Positions 36,863 to 45,275 of a stretch of 64,000 bases of DNA are shown piece by piece. This DNA comes from Reyranella sp. (lineage in GTDB: Bacteria; Pseudomonadota; Alphaproteobacteria; Reyranellales; Reyranellaceae), in the NCBI GenBank assembly GCA_019750135.1, contig JAIEOV010000048.1, forward strand, positions 62,001-126,000, given 5' to 3'. The position numbers and the translations under genes were made by a program. Within the stretch, counting starts at the first letter, position 1; every line of letters starts with the position of its first letter. A model generated the notes under the pieces. The model did no database searches. It saw nothing but the letters and a program-made list of their open reading frames with translations, and was not told where the DNA came from.

Positions 36863-37288
36863 CTACTTCTTGACCGGCTTCTTCTTGAACATCGACAGCA
36901 TGCGGTGCGTGACGATGAAGCCGCCGAAGATGTTGACCGCGGCCAGAACGACCGCGATGCCGCCGAACAGCTGGGCGGCGCCCAGGCCCTTGAGGCCTGC
37001 CGCCAGCAGCGCGCCGACGATGATGACCGACGACACGGCGTTGGTGACGGCCATCAGCGGCGAATGCAGCGCCGGCGTCACCCGCCACACCACGTAGTAG
37101 CCGACGAAGCAGGCCAGGGCGAAGATGGTGAGCAGCGCCACGAACGGCATGTGGCCGTCGGGCAGCGCCGCCACCGGGCTCTGGGCCGCGGCGTCGATGA
37201 TCTGCTGGGCCACGCCCTTGAGGCTGGTGGCGAGCTCCTGCGCCTGGGTCGCGAGCTTGGCGGCTTCGCCGGCGATTCTGTCGTCCAT
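36863..37288 (-). CDS. pntAB: NAD(P) transhydrogenase subunit alpha part 2
   Basis: The 141-residue membrane part of the split alpha subunit, with an alpha-helical N-terminus and three to four spans (FVALLTIFALACFVGYYVVW; NAVSSVIIVGALLAAGLKG; GGIAVVLAAVNIFGGFIVTHRM). The start at 37288 follows a good GGGAGCCAC. The three-gene form is typical of alphaproteobacteria. A family A repeat sits between it and pntA1. Confidence 0.92.
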   Translation of the reverse strand: MDDRIAGEAAKLATQAQELATSLKGVAQQIIDAAAQSPVAALPDGHMPFVALLTIFALACFVGYYVVWRVTPALHSPLMAVTNAVSSVIIVGALLAAGLKGLGAAQLFGGIAVVLAAVNIFGGFIVTHRMLSMFKKKPVKK

Positions 37289-37319
37289 TAGTGGCTCCCG
37301 AAACTGGCCAAGGACACTG

Positions 37320-37394
37320 CTGTCATCCCGAGGCCGAAGGCCGAGGGACCTTTGAGGCCACAGGAAAGGTCCCTCGCTGCGCTCGGGATGACAG
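37320..37394. repeat. family A palindromic repeat, copy 3
   Basis: About 75 bp from CTGTCATCCCGAG to CTCGGGATGACAG with inner arms GAGGGACCTTT and AAAGGTCCCTC. It is inserted between pntA1 and pntA2, within one operon, where a stable hairpin would be transcribed in the message. Confidence 0.92.
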
Positions 37395-37406
37395 GATTGA
37401 TGATCA

Positions 37407-38561
37407 TCATGACGACTGCGCCAACGATGGATGAACAATCTGGCCGTTCTGGGTCACCAGCGTGCCCTTCACGACCTCGTCGTTGGTGTCGATCTTGAGC
37501 GCCTTGGTCTGCTTGTCGACCATGGGCGTGATGAAATTGAGCAGGTTGCGCGAGAACAACGACGAGGCGTCGGTCGCGAGCTCGCCGGGCAGGTTGGCCG
37601 GGCCGACGATCTTCACGCCGTGCTTCTCGACCACCTTGCCGAACTCCGAGAGCGGGCAGTTGCCGCCCTGCTCGACCGCCATGTCGACGATCACCGAGCC
37701 GGGCTTCATGGTCTTGACCATGTCCTCGCTCACCAGCACCGGCGCCTTGCGGCCGGGAATGAGGGCCGTGGTGATGACGATGTCCTGGGTCTTGATGTGG
37801 TCGGCCACCAGCGCGGCCTGCTTGGCCTGGTATTCGGGGCTCATCTGCTTGGCATAGCCGCCGGCGGTCTCGGCCGCCTTGAACTCGTCGTCCTCGACGG
37901 CGACGAACTTGGCGCCGAGCGACTGCACCTGCTCCTTGGTGGCCGGGCGTACGTCGGTCGCCGTCACGATCGAGCCGAGGCGGCGCGCCGTGGCGATCGC
38001 CTGCAGGCCGGCCACGCCGACTCCCATGATGAAGGCGCGCGAGGGTGCGAGCGTGCCGCCCGGCGTCATCATCTGCGGGAAGATGCGGCCGAACTGGTTG
38101 GCTGCCGCGAGGACCGCCTTGTAGCCCGCGAGGTTGGCCTGCGAGCTCAGTATGTCCATCGACTGCGCACGGGTGATGCGCGGGATCAATTCGAGGGCGA
38201 ACGCGGTCACGCCCTTCGCCGCCAGCGCCGACACCAGCTCTGCATTGGTGAGCGCGCCCAGAGGCGACATCAGCACCTGGCCCTGGCGCAGCAAAGCGAG
38301 CTCGTCGACGCCGTCGGCCGCCGCCATGGGCCGCTGGATCTTGAAGACGATGTCGGCCGCCGCGGCCGCGGATGCCGCATCCGGCACGATCGTTGCACCG
38401 GCCTCGGCATAGGCTGCATCGGTGTAGGCCGCGGCAACACCGGCACCGGCCTCGATCACGATCTCTTCCGCGCCCAACGCTTTCAGTTTCTTGACGGTCT
38501 CGGGAGTCGCGGCCACGCGGGTCTCATGTGGCCGGCGTTCTTTGAGAATGGCGATTTTCAT
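37407..38561 (-). CDS. pntAA: NAD(P) transhydrogenase subunit alpha part 1
   Basis: The 384-residue soluble NAD(H)-binding domain I. The start at 38561 gives the common MKIAILKERRPHETRVAATP opening. The Rossmann motif is in GVGVAGLQAIATARRLG, and RxxAKEQVQ-type surroundings (ATDVRPATKEQVQSLGAKF) follow. Sequence resembles alanine dehydrogenase, but position with pntA2 and pntB makes transhydrogenase clear. First gene of the operon; the divergent neighbour is a 2-hydroxyacid dehydrogenase. Confidence 0.93.
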   Translation of the reverse strand: MKIAILKERRPHETRVAATPETVKKLKALGAEEIVIEAGAGVAAAYTDAAYAEAGATIVPDAASAAAAADIVFKIQRPMAAADGVDELALLRQGQVLMSPLGALTNAELVSALAAKGVTAFALELIPRITRAQSMDILSSQANLAGYKAVLAAANQFGRIFPQMMTPGGTLAPSRAFIMGVGVAGLQAIATARRLGSIVTATDVRPATKEQVQSLGAKFVAVEDDEFKAAETAGGYAKQMSPEYQAKQAALVADHIKTQDIVITTALIPGRKAPVLVSEDMVKTMKPGSVIVDMAVEQGGNCPLSEFGKVVEKHGVKIVGPANLPGELATDASSLFSRNLLNFITPMVDKQTKALKIDTNDEVVKGTLVTQNGQIVHPSLAQSS

Positions 38562-38701
38562 GGAGCAACGGGCCGGTTGGAGACGCGGAAAACGACTTTG
38601 CGCCGCACCTTGCACACGGCTTGCTTCTTTGCCAAGGCGCATTTTCGCCGCGTGGTAGACGAACGTTTACGGACCGTGCAAGGCACAGGATACTGAGAAA
38701 C

Positions 38702-39697
38702 ATGGCTCAACGTCCCGTCATTCTCACCGGTTTCCATTTCACAAAAACCGCGCTCGCCGCCTTCTCCGATGGCTACGAGATCGCGGGTCACATGGACAGG
38801 CCCGACCCGGCGCTGGTTCCTGCCGCTGCCAAGCCGCATGTCCAGGCCCTGGTCACGACCGGCAGCGTCGGCGCCTCCGATGCGCTGATGGCGTCCATGC
38901 CGCGGCTGTCGCTGATCTGCTGCTACGGCACGGGCTATGAGCGCATGGATCTCGCCGCCGCGCGCAAGCGCAACATCATGATCACGCACGGCGCCGACGC
39001 CAACGCCCCCGACGTCGCCGAGATGGCGGTCGGCATCCTGCTCGCCTCGACACGGCGCATCGTGCGTGCCGACAAGATGATCCGCCGCGGCGACTGGACC
39101 AAGCGTATCCCCAACCGCTTCGGCCCCATCGCCGGCCTGACCGGCGGCAAGGTCGGCATCCTGGGCCTCGGCGCAATCGGCATGGAGTTCGTCAAGCGCA
39201 TCAAGGGCTTCGACGTCGAGATCGGCTACTGCAACCGCAACAAGCGGACCGACGTCGACTTTGCCTACTTCCCCAACGTCATGGCGCTGGCGACCTGGTG
39301 CGACTACCTGATCGTCGCCTTGCGCTCCGACGCCTCCAACCGGCACATCATCAATGCCGAGGTGCTGAAGGCGCTGGGTCCGCGCGGTCATGTCCTGAAC
39401 ATCAGCCGCGGCTGGGCCGTCGACGAGGCGGCGCTCGCCGATGCCCTGCGCCACAACGTCATCGAGGGTGCGGCGCTCGACGTCTATGACGAGGAGCCGT
39501 ACGAGGGCACGGAACTGCTGGGCCTCGACAACCTGGTGATGACCCCGCATTTCGGCGGCGGCACCGAGCATGCCCAGCGCCGCATGACCTCGCTGGTGCG
39601 TCGCAACCTCGATGCCCATTTCGCCGGCAAGCCGGTGATCTCGCCGGTGCCCGAGCTGCGCGACATGGCCGCTGTTCCGGACGGTCGGCTGCGTTAG
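38702..39697 (+). CDS. D-2-hydroxyacid dehydrogenase (glyoxylate/hydroxypyruvate reductase-like)
   Basis: NAD(P)-dependent 331-residue enzyme. The coenzyme motif is KVGILGLGAIGMEF. Catalytic residues are Arg in VALRSDASN, Glu in YDEEPYEG and His in MTPHFGGGT. The ATG at 38702 was chosen over an upstream open frame. The residue after the cofactor strand (GYCNRNKR) suggests NADP use, common in hydroxypyruvate/glyoxylate reductases. Exact substrate not determined. Confidence 0.87.
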   Translation: MAQRPVILTGFHFTKTALAAFSDGYEIAGHMDRPDPALVPAAAKPHVQALVTTGSVGASDALMASMPRLSLICCYGTGYERMDLAAARKRNIMITHGADANAPDVAEMAVGILLASTRRIVRADKMIRRGDWTKRIPNRFGPIAGLTGGKVGILGLGAIGMEFVKRIKGFDVEIGYCNRNKRTDVDFAYFPNVMALATWCDYLIVALRSDASNRHIINAEVLKALGPRGHVLNISRGWAVDEAALADALRHNVIEGAALDVYDEEPYEGTELLGLDNLVMTPHFGGGTEHAQRRMTSLVRRNLDAHFAGKPVISPVPELRDMAAVPDGRLR

Positions 39698-39698
39698 G

Positions 39699-39759
39699 TG
39701 GGAGCGCGGGCCTCTGGCCCGCATCATGATCATGAGCGGGCCAGAGGCCCGCGCTCCCA
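39699..39759. repeat. family B palindromic element, copy 3
   Basis: About 61 bp: TGGGAGCGCGGGCC-TCT-GGCCCGC, centre ATCATGATCATGA, then GCGGGCC-AGA-GGCCCGCGCTCCCA. Each half folds alone and the halves also pair with each other. It fills the gap between two convergent genes and could act as a two-way terminator. Confidence 0.93.
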
Positions 39760-39760
39760 G

Positions 39761-40402
39761 CTATGCCGGCGGCTCGACCCCGATCTTCACGGGCGGGCTG
39801 CTGTCGCGTGCCGGTGCGTCCGTCCAGGCGTCGTAGTAGGCGCGCAGGGCCGAGGGGAAGCGGCGCAGCTCGGTGAAGATGCTGTACGGCGAATCGACGT
39901 CGCGCGCCTCGAAGCCCCAAGCCTCGATACCGGCATGACGCGCCTGGAACAGCGCGCGGCTAAGGTGAAAGCGCTGCGAGACGATGATGAGACGGTTCTG
40001 GCCGAAGACGTCGCGCGCGCGCAGCACCGAGTCCCAGGTGCGATAGCCCGCCGGATCGCTGTAGATCGCGGCCGGCGGCACGCCGCGCTCGACCAAGCCG
40101 GCGCGCATCGCGGCGGGCTCGTTGGGGCTGCCCGAGACGATGACGTATTTGACCTTGCCCGCCTTCCACAGCGCCGCGGCGGCATCGAGGCGATGGACGA
40201 AATAGACGTTGGGCCCGCCCTCCGGCCCGATCGGCGCCGTGCCCAGCACCAGCGCCACGTCGACGTTGGGCAGGCGCGCGACATCGCCGAACGATCGCTC
40301 CTCGGCCGTCTGGTCGAGCCGTCGCTCGGCAACCCACGCCAGCAGCACGACGGCGAGCGCCAGCGCACCCAGGCCGAACAGCGCGAACAGGATCAGGCGC
40401 AT
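39761..40402 (-). CDS. SanA/YdcF family (DUF218) membrane-anchored protein
   Basis: A 213-residue protein with an N-terminal membrane anchor (FALFGLGALALAVVLLAWV) and a DUF218 domain: VDVALVLGTAPIG, KYVIVSGSPNE, IYSDPAGYRTWDSVLRARD and VSQRFHLSRALFQARHAG. The last two match SanA, an E. coli protein linked to envelope permeability and vancomycin resistance at high temperature. The Asp-x-x-Gly-x-x-Thr and Gln/His residues line the probable active site. Its stop codon follows a repeat element by 2 bp. Confidence 0.83.
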   Translation of the reverse strand: MRLILFALFGLGALALAVVLLAWVAERRLDQTAEERSFGDVARLPNVDVALVLGTAPIGPEGGPNVYFVHRLDAAAALWKAGKVKYVIVSGSPNEPAAMRAGLVERGVPPAAIYSDPAGYRTWDSVLRARDVFGQNRLIIVSQRFHLSRALFQARHAGIEAWGFEARDVDSPYSIFTELRRFPSALRAYYDAWTDAPARDSSPPVKIGVEPPA

Positions 40403-40447
40403 GGGGTGCGCCTTGATCGCATGCGGCCGCCTCTATAGATCGGCAGC

Positions 40448-42073
40448 ATGCCCCGCCTCACCACTGCCGAAGCCACGGTCGAAACCCTCCTGCGCCATGG
40501 CATCGACACCGTCTATGCCCTGCCCGGTCTGCATCACGATCCACTGTTCGACGCCTTCTATCATGCCGCCGGGCGGTTGCGCGTGATTCATCCGCGCCAC
40601 GAGCAGACCGCGGCCTACATGGCGCTGGGCGCGGCACTCGCGACGGGCAAGCCGCAAGCCTTCGCCGTCGTGCCGGGCCCGGGCATGCTGAATGCGGGCG
40701 CAGCGCTGCTCACCGCCTACGGCATGAACGCGCCGGTGATCGGCCTTTTCGGCCAGATCCCGCAGGCCGACATCGACAAGGGCTTCGGCCATCTGCACGA
40801 GATCCACGACCAGCTCGGCCTCGTGCGCCACATCACCAAGTGGGCCGAGCGCATCCGGAGTCCGCAGGAGGCGCCGACGCTGGTGAGCCAGGCGGTGTGG
40901 CAGGCGACCACCGGCCGGCCGCGCCCCGTGGCGCTGGAGTGCGCGCTCGACACCTGGGCCAAGCGGGCCGAGGTGGTGCTGCCCGACGCACCCTTGCTGC
41001 GGCCTGCCGAGGCGATCGACGACGAGGCGATAACGGCGGCGGCCAGGATCCTGGGCGCGGCCGAGCGGCCGATCATCGTGGTCGGCGGCGGCGCCATCGG
41101 CGCCAGCGCCGAGGTGATCGAGCTCGCCGAGATGCTGGAGGCGCCGGTCAGCTCTTACCGCCGCGGACGCGGCGTCGTCCCGAGCAGCCATCGGCTGGCC
41201 GTCGACATGCCGGTCGGCCATCGCCTGTGGAAGGACGCCGACGCCGTGCTGGCGGTGGGCACGCGCTTCTTCATCCAGAATGGCAGCTGGGGCATCGACA
41301 AGGACCTCAAGGTCGTGCGCCTCGACATCGATCCCGACGAGCCCGAGCGCCTGCGCAAGCCCGACGTGACCTTGCTGGGCGACGCCGCACCGCAGCTGCG
41401 CGCACTGATCGCGGCATTGCCCAAGCACAACCGGCCGCGCAAATCCCGCGCCGAGGAGCTTTCAGGCCATCGCGCCTGGCTTGCCGAGCGCCTGTCGCGG
41501 CTCGAGCCACAGGTCTCGTTCCTGAAGGCGATCCGCGCGGCGCTGCCCGAGGACGGCATCTTCGTCGACGAGGTCTCGCAGATCGGCTTCGCCTCGCGCG
41601 TGGCGCTGCCCATCGAGAAACCGCGCACCTTCCTCTCGCCCGGCTACCAGGACAATCTCGGCTGGGGCTTCGGCACTGCGCTGGGCGCCAAGGCGGCGAT
41701 GCCTGACCGAAAGGTGCTGGCAATCGCGGGCGACGGCGGCTTCATGTACCAGGTCGGCGAGCTCGCCACCGCAGTGCGCCACAATCTCGCGGTCGTCGTC
41801 GTGGTCTTCGACAATGCCGGCTTCGGCAACGTCAAGCGCATCCAGCAGCAGCACTACGGCAATCGCCTGATCGCGTCGGACCTGCACAACCCCGACTTCG
41901 TGAAGCTCGCCGAGAGTTTCGGCGTCGCCTCGTTCAAGGCGCTCGACGCGCGCCAGCTCGAGGACTGCCTGAAGAAGGCCTTCGCGCTCGATGCGCCGGC
42001 GCTGGTCTGGGTCCCGCACGGGGACGTGCCGAGCCCGTGGGACATGATCATGATGCCGAGGGTCAGAGGCTGA
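40448..42073 (+). CDS. thiamine-diphosphate-dependent enzyme (acetolactate synthase-like)
   Basis: A 541-residue enzyme with the three-domain PYR-central-PP fold. The cofactor-activating Glu is in HPRHEQTAAYMALG near residue 56, and the Mg/ThDP site is GDGGFMYQVGELATA ending in the FDNAGFGN motif. It lacks clear acetolactate synthase active-site context and is not near ilv genes, so benzoylformate decarboxylase, sulfoacetaldehyde or oxalyl-type activity is possible. It is divergent from the SanA-like gene (45 bp between starts) and converges with the epimerase gene across a repeat element. Confidence 0.83.
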   Translation: MPRLTTAEATVETLLRHGIDTVYALPGLHHDPLFDAFYHAAGRLRVIHPRHEQTAAYMALGAALATGKPQAFAVVPGPGMLNAGAALLTAYGMNAPVIGLFGQIPQADIDKGFGHLHEIHDQLGLVRHITKWAERIRSPQEAPTLVSQAVWQATTGRPRPVALECALDTWAKRAEVVLPDAPLLRPAEAIDDEAITAAARILGAAERPIIVVGGGAIGASAEVIELAEMLEAPVSSYRRGRGVVPSSHRLAVDMPVGHRLWKDADAVLAVGTRFFIQNGSWGIDKDLKVVRLDIDPDEPERLRKPDVTLLGDAAPQLRALIAALPKHNRPRKSRAEELSGHRAWLAERLSRLEPQVSFLKAIRAALPEDGIFVDEVSQIGFASRVALPIEKPRTFLSPGYQDNLGWGFGTALGAKAAMPDRKVLAIAGDGGFMYQVGELATAVRHNLAVVVVVFDNAGFGNVKRIQQQHYGNRLIASDLHNPDFVKLAESFGVASFKALDARQLEDCLKKAFALDAPALVWVPHGDVPSPWDMIMMPRVRG

Positions 42074-42078
42074 TCTCA

Positions 42079-42153
42079 TGCTCTTCCGGACCGCCGGCCT
42101 CCGGCCGGCCTCATGATCGTGAGCCGGCCAGAGGCCGGCGGTCCGGAAGAGCA
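42079..42153. repeat. family B palindromic element, copy 4
   Basis: About 75 bp, TGCTCTTCCGGACCGCCGGC to the complementary GCCGGCGGTCCGGAAGAGCA, with inner hairpins GCCGGCCTCCGGCCGGC and GCCGGCCAGAGGCCGGC and centre TCATGATCGTGA. It fills the gap between convergent genes, 5 bp after the ThDP gene and 6 bp before the epimerase gene stop. Confidence 0.93.
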
Positions 42154-42159
42154 AGACTT

Positions 42160-43074
42160 TCAGCGCAGGCTGTCGAGAATCTCCGCGAAGCCCGTTTTGC
42201 ATGTGAAGCCCAACCGGTCGCGGGCCTTGCTCGCGTCGTAGACGCGGTCGATCGAATCGAACATCGTCCAGCCGCGCTTGTCGTAGAGTGCGCGATAGTC
42301 GGGGAAGTAGCGTGCCACGACCGCAGGCGCGTCGACGATCAGGTCGCGGCAATCCTCGCGCGAGAACGGTGTCATGGCGGAAACGATGAAGGTGTCGAAG
42401 CCGATCGCCGGCGCCTTGTGCAGCGCCGCGACGTGCGCCTCCGCAGCATCCTCGACCGAGAGCCGGCGGAACAGGAACTCGTTGGCCTTTGTATTGTCGC
42501 CCGACTGCTCGATGGCATGCGCCATGTCGTCCTCCTCGGGGAAGAACCGCGAGGTGCGCAGGATCACGATCGGCAGCTTGTGCAGCTGGTTGAACAGCCG
42601 GCACAGCTCCTCGGCAGCGCGTTTGGTGACGCCGTAGATGTTGCGCGGCTCGAGCGGCCCCAGCGTCTCGTCGATCCACATCGCCTCTCGGGCGCCGCCG
42701 GCCTTCCCGTCACGAATCTTCTGCGAGATCATCAGCGAAGTGGTCGAGGTGAAGACGAAGCGGTCGACCTTCGAGCCCGGCGCGACCGCCTCTTCCAGGA
42801 GGTTGAGCGTGCCCTGCACGTTCACCGCCACGAACTCGGAATTATCGTGGGTCTCGATGTGCGGCTTGTGGCGCGCCGCGGCATGCACGATCGCCTCGAT
42901 GCCGTGGTCGCGCACGAGATGGCGCACCAGCTCCCGGTCGACGACCGAGCCCACGACCTCGGTGGTCGGGCCGGGCTCGGGATCGAGACCGAGGACCTTG
43001 TGGCCGTCGCGCACGAGCCGCGGCACCAGGGTCTGGCCGAGCCAACCCGACGATCCCGTCACCAGGATGTTCAT
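42160..43074 (-). CDS. NAD-dependent epimerase/dehydratase (extended SDR)
   Basis: A 304-residue extended short-chain dehydrogenase/reductase. The cofactor loop is VTGSSGWLGQTL; the catalytic Tyr-x-x-x-Lys is YGVTK, and TSTTSL supplies Ser/Thr. It resembles nucleotide-sugar epimerases, but no sugar genes are nearby. The start overlaps the preceding DUF302 stop by 4 bp, placing it at the end of a UbiB-DUF302-DUF302-epimerase operon. The natural substrate may therefore relate to that unit rather than to polysaccharides. Confidence 0.83.
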   Translation of the reverse strand: MNILVTGSSGWLGQTLVPRLVRDGHKVLGLDPEPGPTTEVVGSVVDRELVRHLVRDHGIEAIVHAAARHKPHIETHDNSEFVAVNVQGTLNLLEEAVAPGSKVDRFVFTSTTSLMISQKIRDGKAGGAREAMWIDETLGPLEPRNIYGVTKRAAEELCRLFNQLHKLPIVILRTSRFFPEEDDMAHAIEQSGDNTKANEFLFRRLSVEDAAEAHVAALHKAPAIGFDTFIVSAMTPFSREDCRDLIVDAPAVVARYFPDYRALYDKRGWTMFDSIDRVYDASKARDRLGFTCKTGFAEILDSLR

Positions 43075-43466
43075 CGTCCGCCCGCTTCGCCCGCAATGCT
43101 CGCCAGCACGTCGATCATCACGTCGACCGACCCGTCGTCCGTGATGCCATGACGGCGAAACAGCCAGGCCGGATCATTGTAGGCGAGCGACGTGGCGCCC
43201 TTGTCGTCCTGCCAGATCAGCATCCTGAGCGGCAGGTCGATGGCAAGCGTCGGGGTCTTGCGCATGCTCGGCGTGCCGGCCCGTGGATTGCCGAACACGA
43301 CGACCACCGTCGGCGGCAATTCCAGCCCGGCCTTGTCCGCCGCCGCGCCGTGGTCGATGCGGGCGAAGATCGTCATGCCGTGGCGCGTCACCGCGGCTTC
43401 GAGCCTCGCCTGCGTCATCGCCGGATCGTGCAAGCTCGGCACGACGCGCAATCCTTCAGTACTCAT
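43071..43466 (-). CDS. DUF302 domain protein (second of a tandem pair)
   Basis: A 131-residue single-domain DUF302 protein. The fold is recognised from HGMTIFARIDHGAAADKAGL, VVVFGNPRAGTPSM, and LPLRMLIWQDDKGATSLAYND, followed by the C-terminal helix. It shares roughly half its residues with the upstream neighbour, so the two came from tandem duplication. DUF302 function is unsettled; a lipid or small-ligand binding role is often guessed. No signal peptide. Overlaps the epimerase by 4 bp. Confidence 0.87.
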   Translation of the reverse strand: MSTEGLRVVPSLHDPAMTQARLEAAVTRHGMTIFARIDHGAAADKAGLELPPTVVVVFGNPRAGTPSMRKTPTLAIDLPLRMLIWQDDKGATSLAYNDPAWLFRRHGITDDGSVDVMIDVLASIAGEAGGR

Positions 43467-43478
43467 GGCCCGCCTCCG

Positions 43479-43871
43479 TCAACCCGTGGCTTCCCCGGCG
43501 ACGTTGGCCAGCACGTCGTTCATCACCTCGGCACTTGCCTCATCGTCGACCGCGTGACGACGCAAGAGCCAGATCGGATCGTTGTACGCGGCCCACGTCT
43601 CGCCCTTGGCGTCCTGCCAGACCAGCAGCTTCAGCGGCAGATCGATGGCCAGCGTCTGCGCCGTCTGCACCGTCGGCGCGCCCGCCTTGGCGTTGCCGAA
43701 CATCAGGACGACCGTCGGACGCAGCGCCGCGCCGGCCGCCTCCGCCAATGCACCGTGATCGATGCGCGCGATGACCTTCATCCCGTTGCGGGCAACGGCG
43801 GCCACGGCACGGTCGAGCGTCGTGACAGGATCGTGTCGACTCTTGAAGATGCGAAGACCTTCGATGCTCAC
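43479..43871 (-). CDS. DUF302 domain protein (first of a tandem pair)
   Basis: A 130-residue DUF302 protein: NGMKVIARIDHGALAEAAG, VVLMFGNAKAGAPTVQ, LPLKLLVWQDAKGETWAAYND. Closely similar to the next gene in the operon. Its ATG overlaps the stop codon of the UbiB-like kinase (4 bp), so it is translationally coupled to it; the gap to the second copy is 12 bp. Confidence 0.87.
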   Translation of the reverse strand: MSIEGLRIFKSRHDPVTTLDRAVAAVARNGMKVIARIDHGALAEAAGAALRPTVVLMFGNAKAGAPTVQTAQTLAIDLPLKLLVWQDAKGETWAAYNDPIWLLRRHAVDDEASAEVMNDVLANVAGEATG

Positions 43872-45202
43872 AATCCGGCCTCCGCGAGCGCCGCCTGTTG
43901 CCGCCGGGTCAGCGTCTCGATGTCGAAATCACCGACCAAGCCCTCGAACAGGCGATGCCAGTTGATCGAGGCGCGCAGGTGGATGAACACGGCGCCGAGC
44001 CCGATGGCGGCGCGGTCCATGAACACGAACTCGCGCGGCGGGCGCACGCCGCCCAGGCGACGCAGTTCGCCGAACACGTTCTGCGCCATCTCGCGGCCAT
44101 GGCCGTCGGCCATGCCCTCGGTGAGGCGGCGCGGCCTGTCGTCCATCAGCGGGCCATAGAGGAAGGCAGCCCAGCGGTTGAGCACGGCGATCATCTCCCG
44201 GCTGAGGCCCGTGAAGCCCCAATCCTCGTAGGCCGCCACGGCGCGGTCCTGGTCGTCGGTCATCAGCGCGCGATAGAGCTCGATCGAGCCGCGCACGAAG
44301 CGCGGCGGGAAGATGCGCACGCAGCCGAAATCCATCAGGTTCACCGAGCCGTCAGGCCGTACCGTGTAGTTGCCGAGATGCGGATCGCCGTGGATCACGC
44401 CGTAGAAATAGAACGGCACGTACCAGGCACGGAACATATGGATGGCGAGCTGGTCTTTCTCCTCCTGCGAGCGGCTCTTCCAGTTGAGCAGCGGCTCGCC
44501 CTGCAGCCAGGTCATGGTCAGCAGCCGGTCGGTCGAATGCGAGGCCACGACCTCGGGCACGTGCACGTTCGGCTCGTCGCGCAGCATGTGGCGGTAGAGC
44601 GCGACGTGCCTGGCCTCGCGGCGATAGTCGAGCTCCTCGCGCAGGCGCGTGGTGATCTCGGCGTGGATCTCGTCGGTGCGGATGGCGGGATCGAAGCGCT
44701 GGCCGACGGCGAACACCAGCTTCAGCTGGTTGAGATCGGCTTCGAGCGCCGAAGCCATGTCGGGGTACTGCAGCTTGGCTGCGACCTCGGTGCCGTCGAG
44801 CAAGGTCGCGCGGTGGACCTGGCCCAGCGAGGCGGCGAACGATGCTTCCTTGTCGAAGCGGCCGAACTTCGCCTGCCAATCCGGCCCGAGCTCCGTTGCC
44901 ATGCGCCTCCGCACGAAGGTCCAGCCCATGGCCGGCGCATTGGCCTGCAGCTGCGCCAGCTCGCGGGCGTATTCCGGCGGCAGGGCGTCGGGAATGGTGG
45001 CGATGAGCTGGGCGGCCTTCATCAGCGGACCTTTCAGTCCGCCCAGCGCAGCCTTCAGCTCCGAGGCGTGCTTGTCGCGATCGAGCGTCAAGCCGAGGTA
45101 ACGCTGGCCGGCGAGCTTCACCGCCAACCCGCCGACCGAGCTGCCGACCCGGGCATAGCGCCCGAGCCGGCCGCCGAGGGAATCGCCCTCGTCCTGGCTC
45201 AT
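43868..45202 (-). CDS. ABC1/UbiB family atypical kinase
   Basis: A 444-residue ABC1/ADCK-like protein, a family tied to ubiquinone synthesis or lipid handling. The start at 45202 was chosen over an extended frame. Kinase motifs are ASLGQVHRATLLDGTEVAAKLQ (strand with Lys), HGDPHLGNYTV and NLMDFGCVR. The family-defining Lys-x-Gly-Gln motif appears here as Lys-Ala-Ala-Gln (GPLMKAAQLIATIPDALP), a Gly-to-Ala change in the nucleotide-positioning loop. It leads an operon with two DUF302 genes and an epimerase, a combination I do not know as a characterised system. Confidence 0.88.
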   Translation of the reverse strand: MSQDEGDSLGGRLGRYARVGSSVGGLAVKLAGQRYLGLTLDRDKHASELKAALGGLKGPLMKAAQLIATIPDALPPEYARELAQLQANAPAMGWTFVRRRMATELGPDWQAKFGRFDKEASFAASLGQVHRATLLDGTEVAAKLQYPDMASALEADLNQLKLVFAVGQRFDPAIRTDEIHAEITTRLREELDYRREARHVALYRHMLRDEPNVHVPEVVASHSTDRLLTMTWLQGEPLLNWKSRSQEEKDQLAIHMFRAWYVPFYFYGVIHGDPHLGNYTVRPDGSVNLMDFGCVRIFPPRFVRGSIELYRALMTDDQDRAVAAYEDWGFTGLSREMIAVLNRWAAFLYGPLMDDRPRRLTEGMADGHGREMAQNVFGELRRLGGVRPPREFVFMDRAAIGLGAVFIHLRASINWHRLFEGLVGDFDIETLTRRQQAALAEAGL

Positions 45203-45275
45203 GGCCGGCTCACAGATGAAGTGTCCCGCATCCCGACCGATATAGGGTCGAACGGGGTGCGTTGCCACCTCGACG

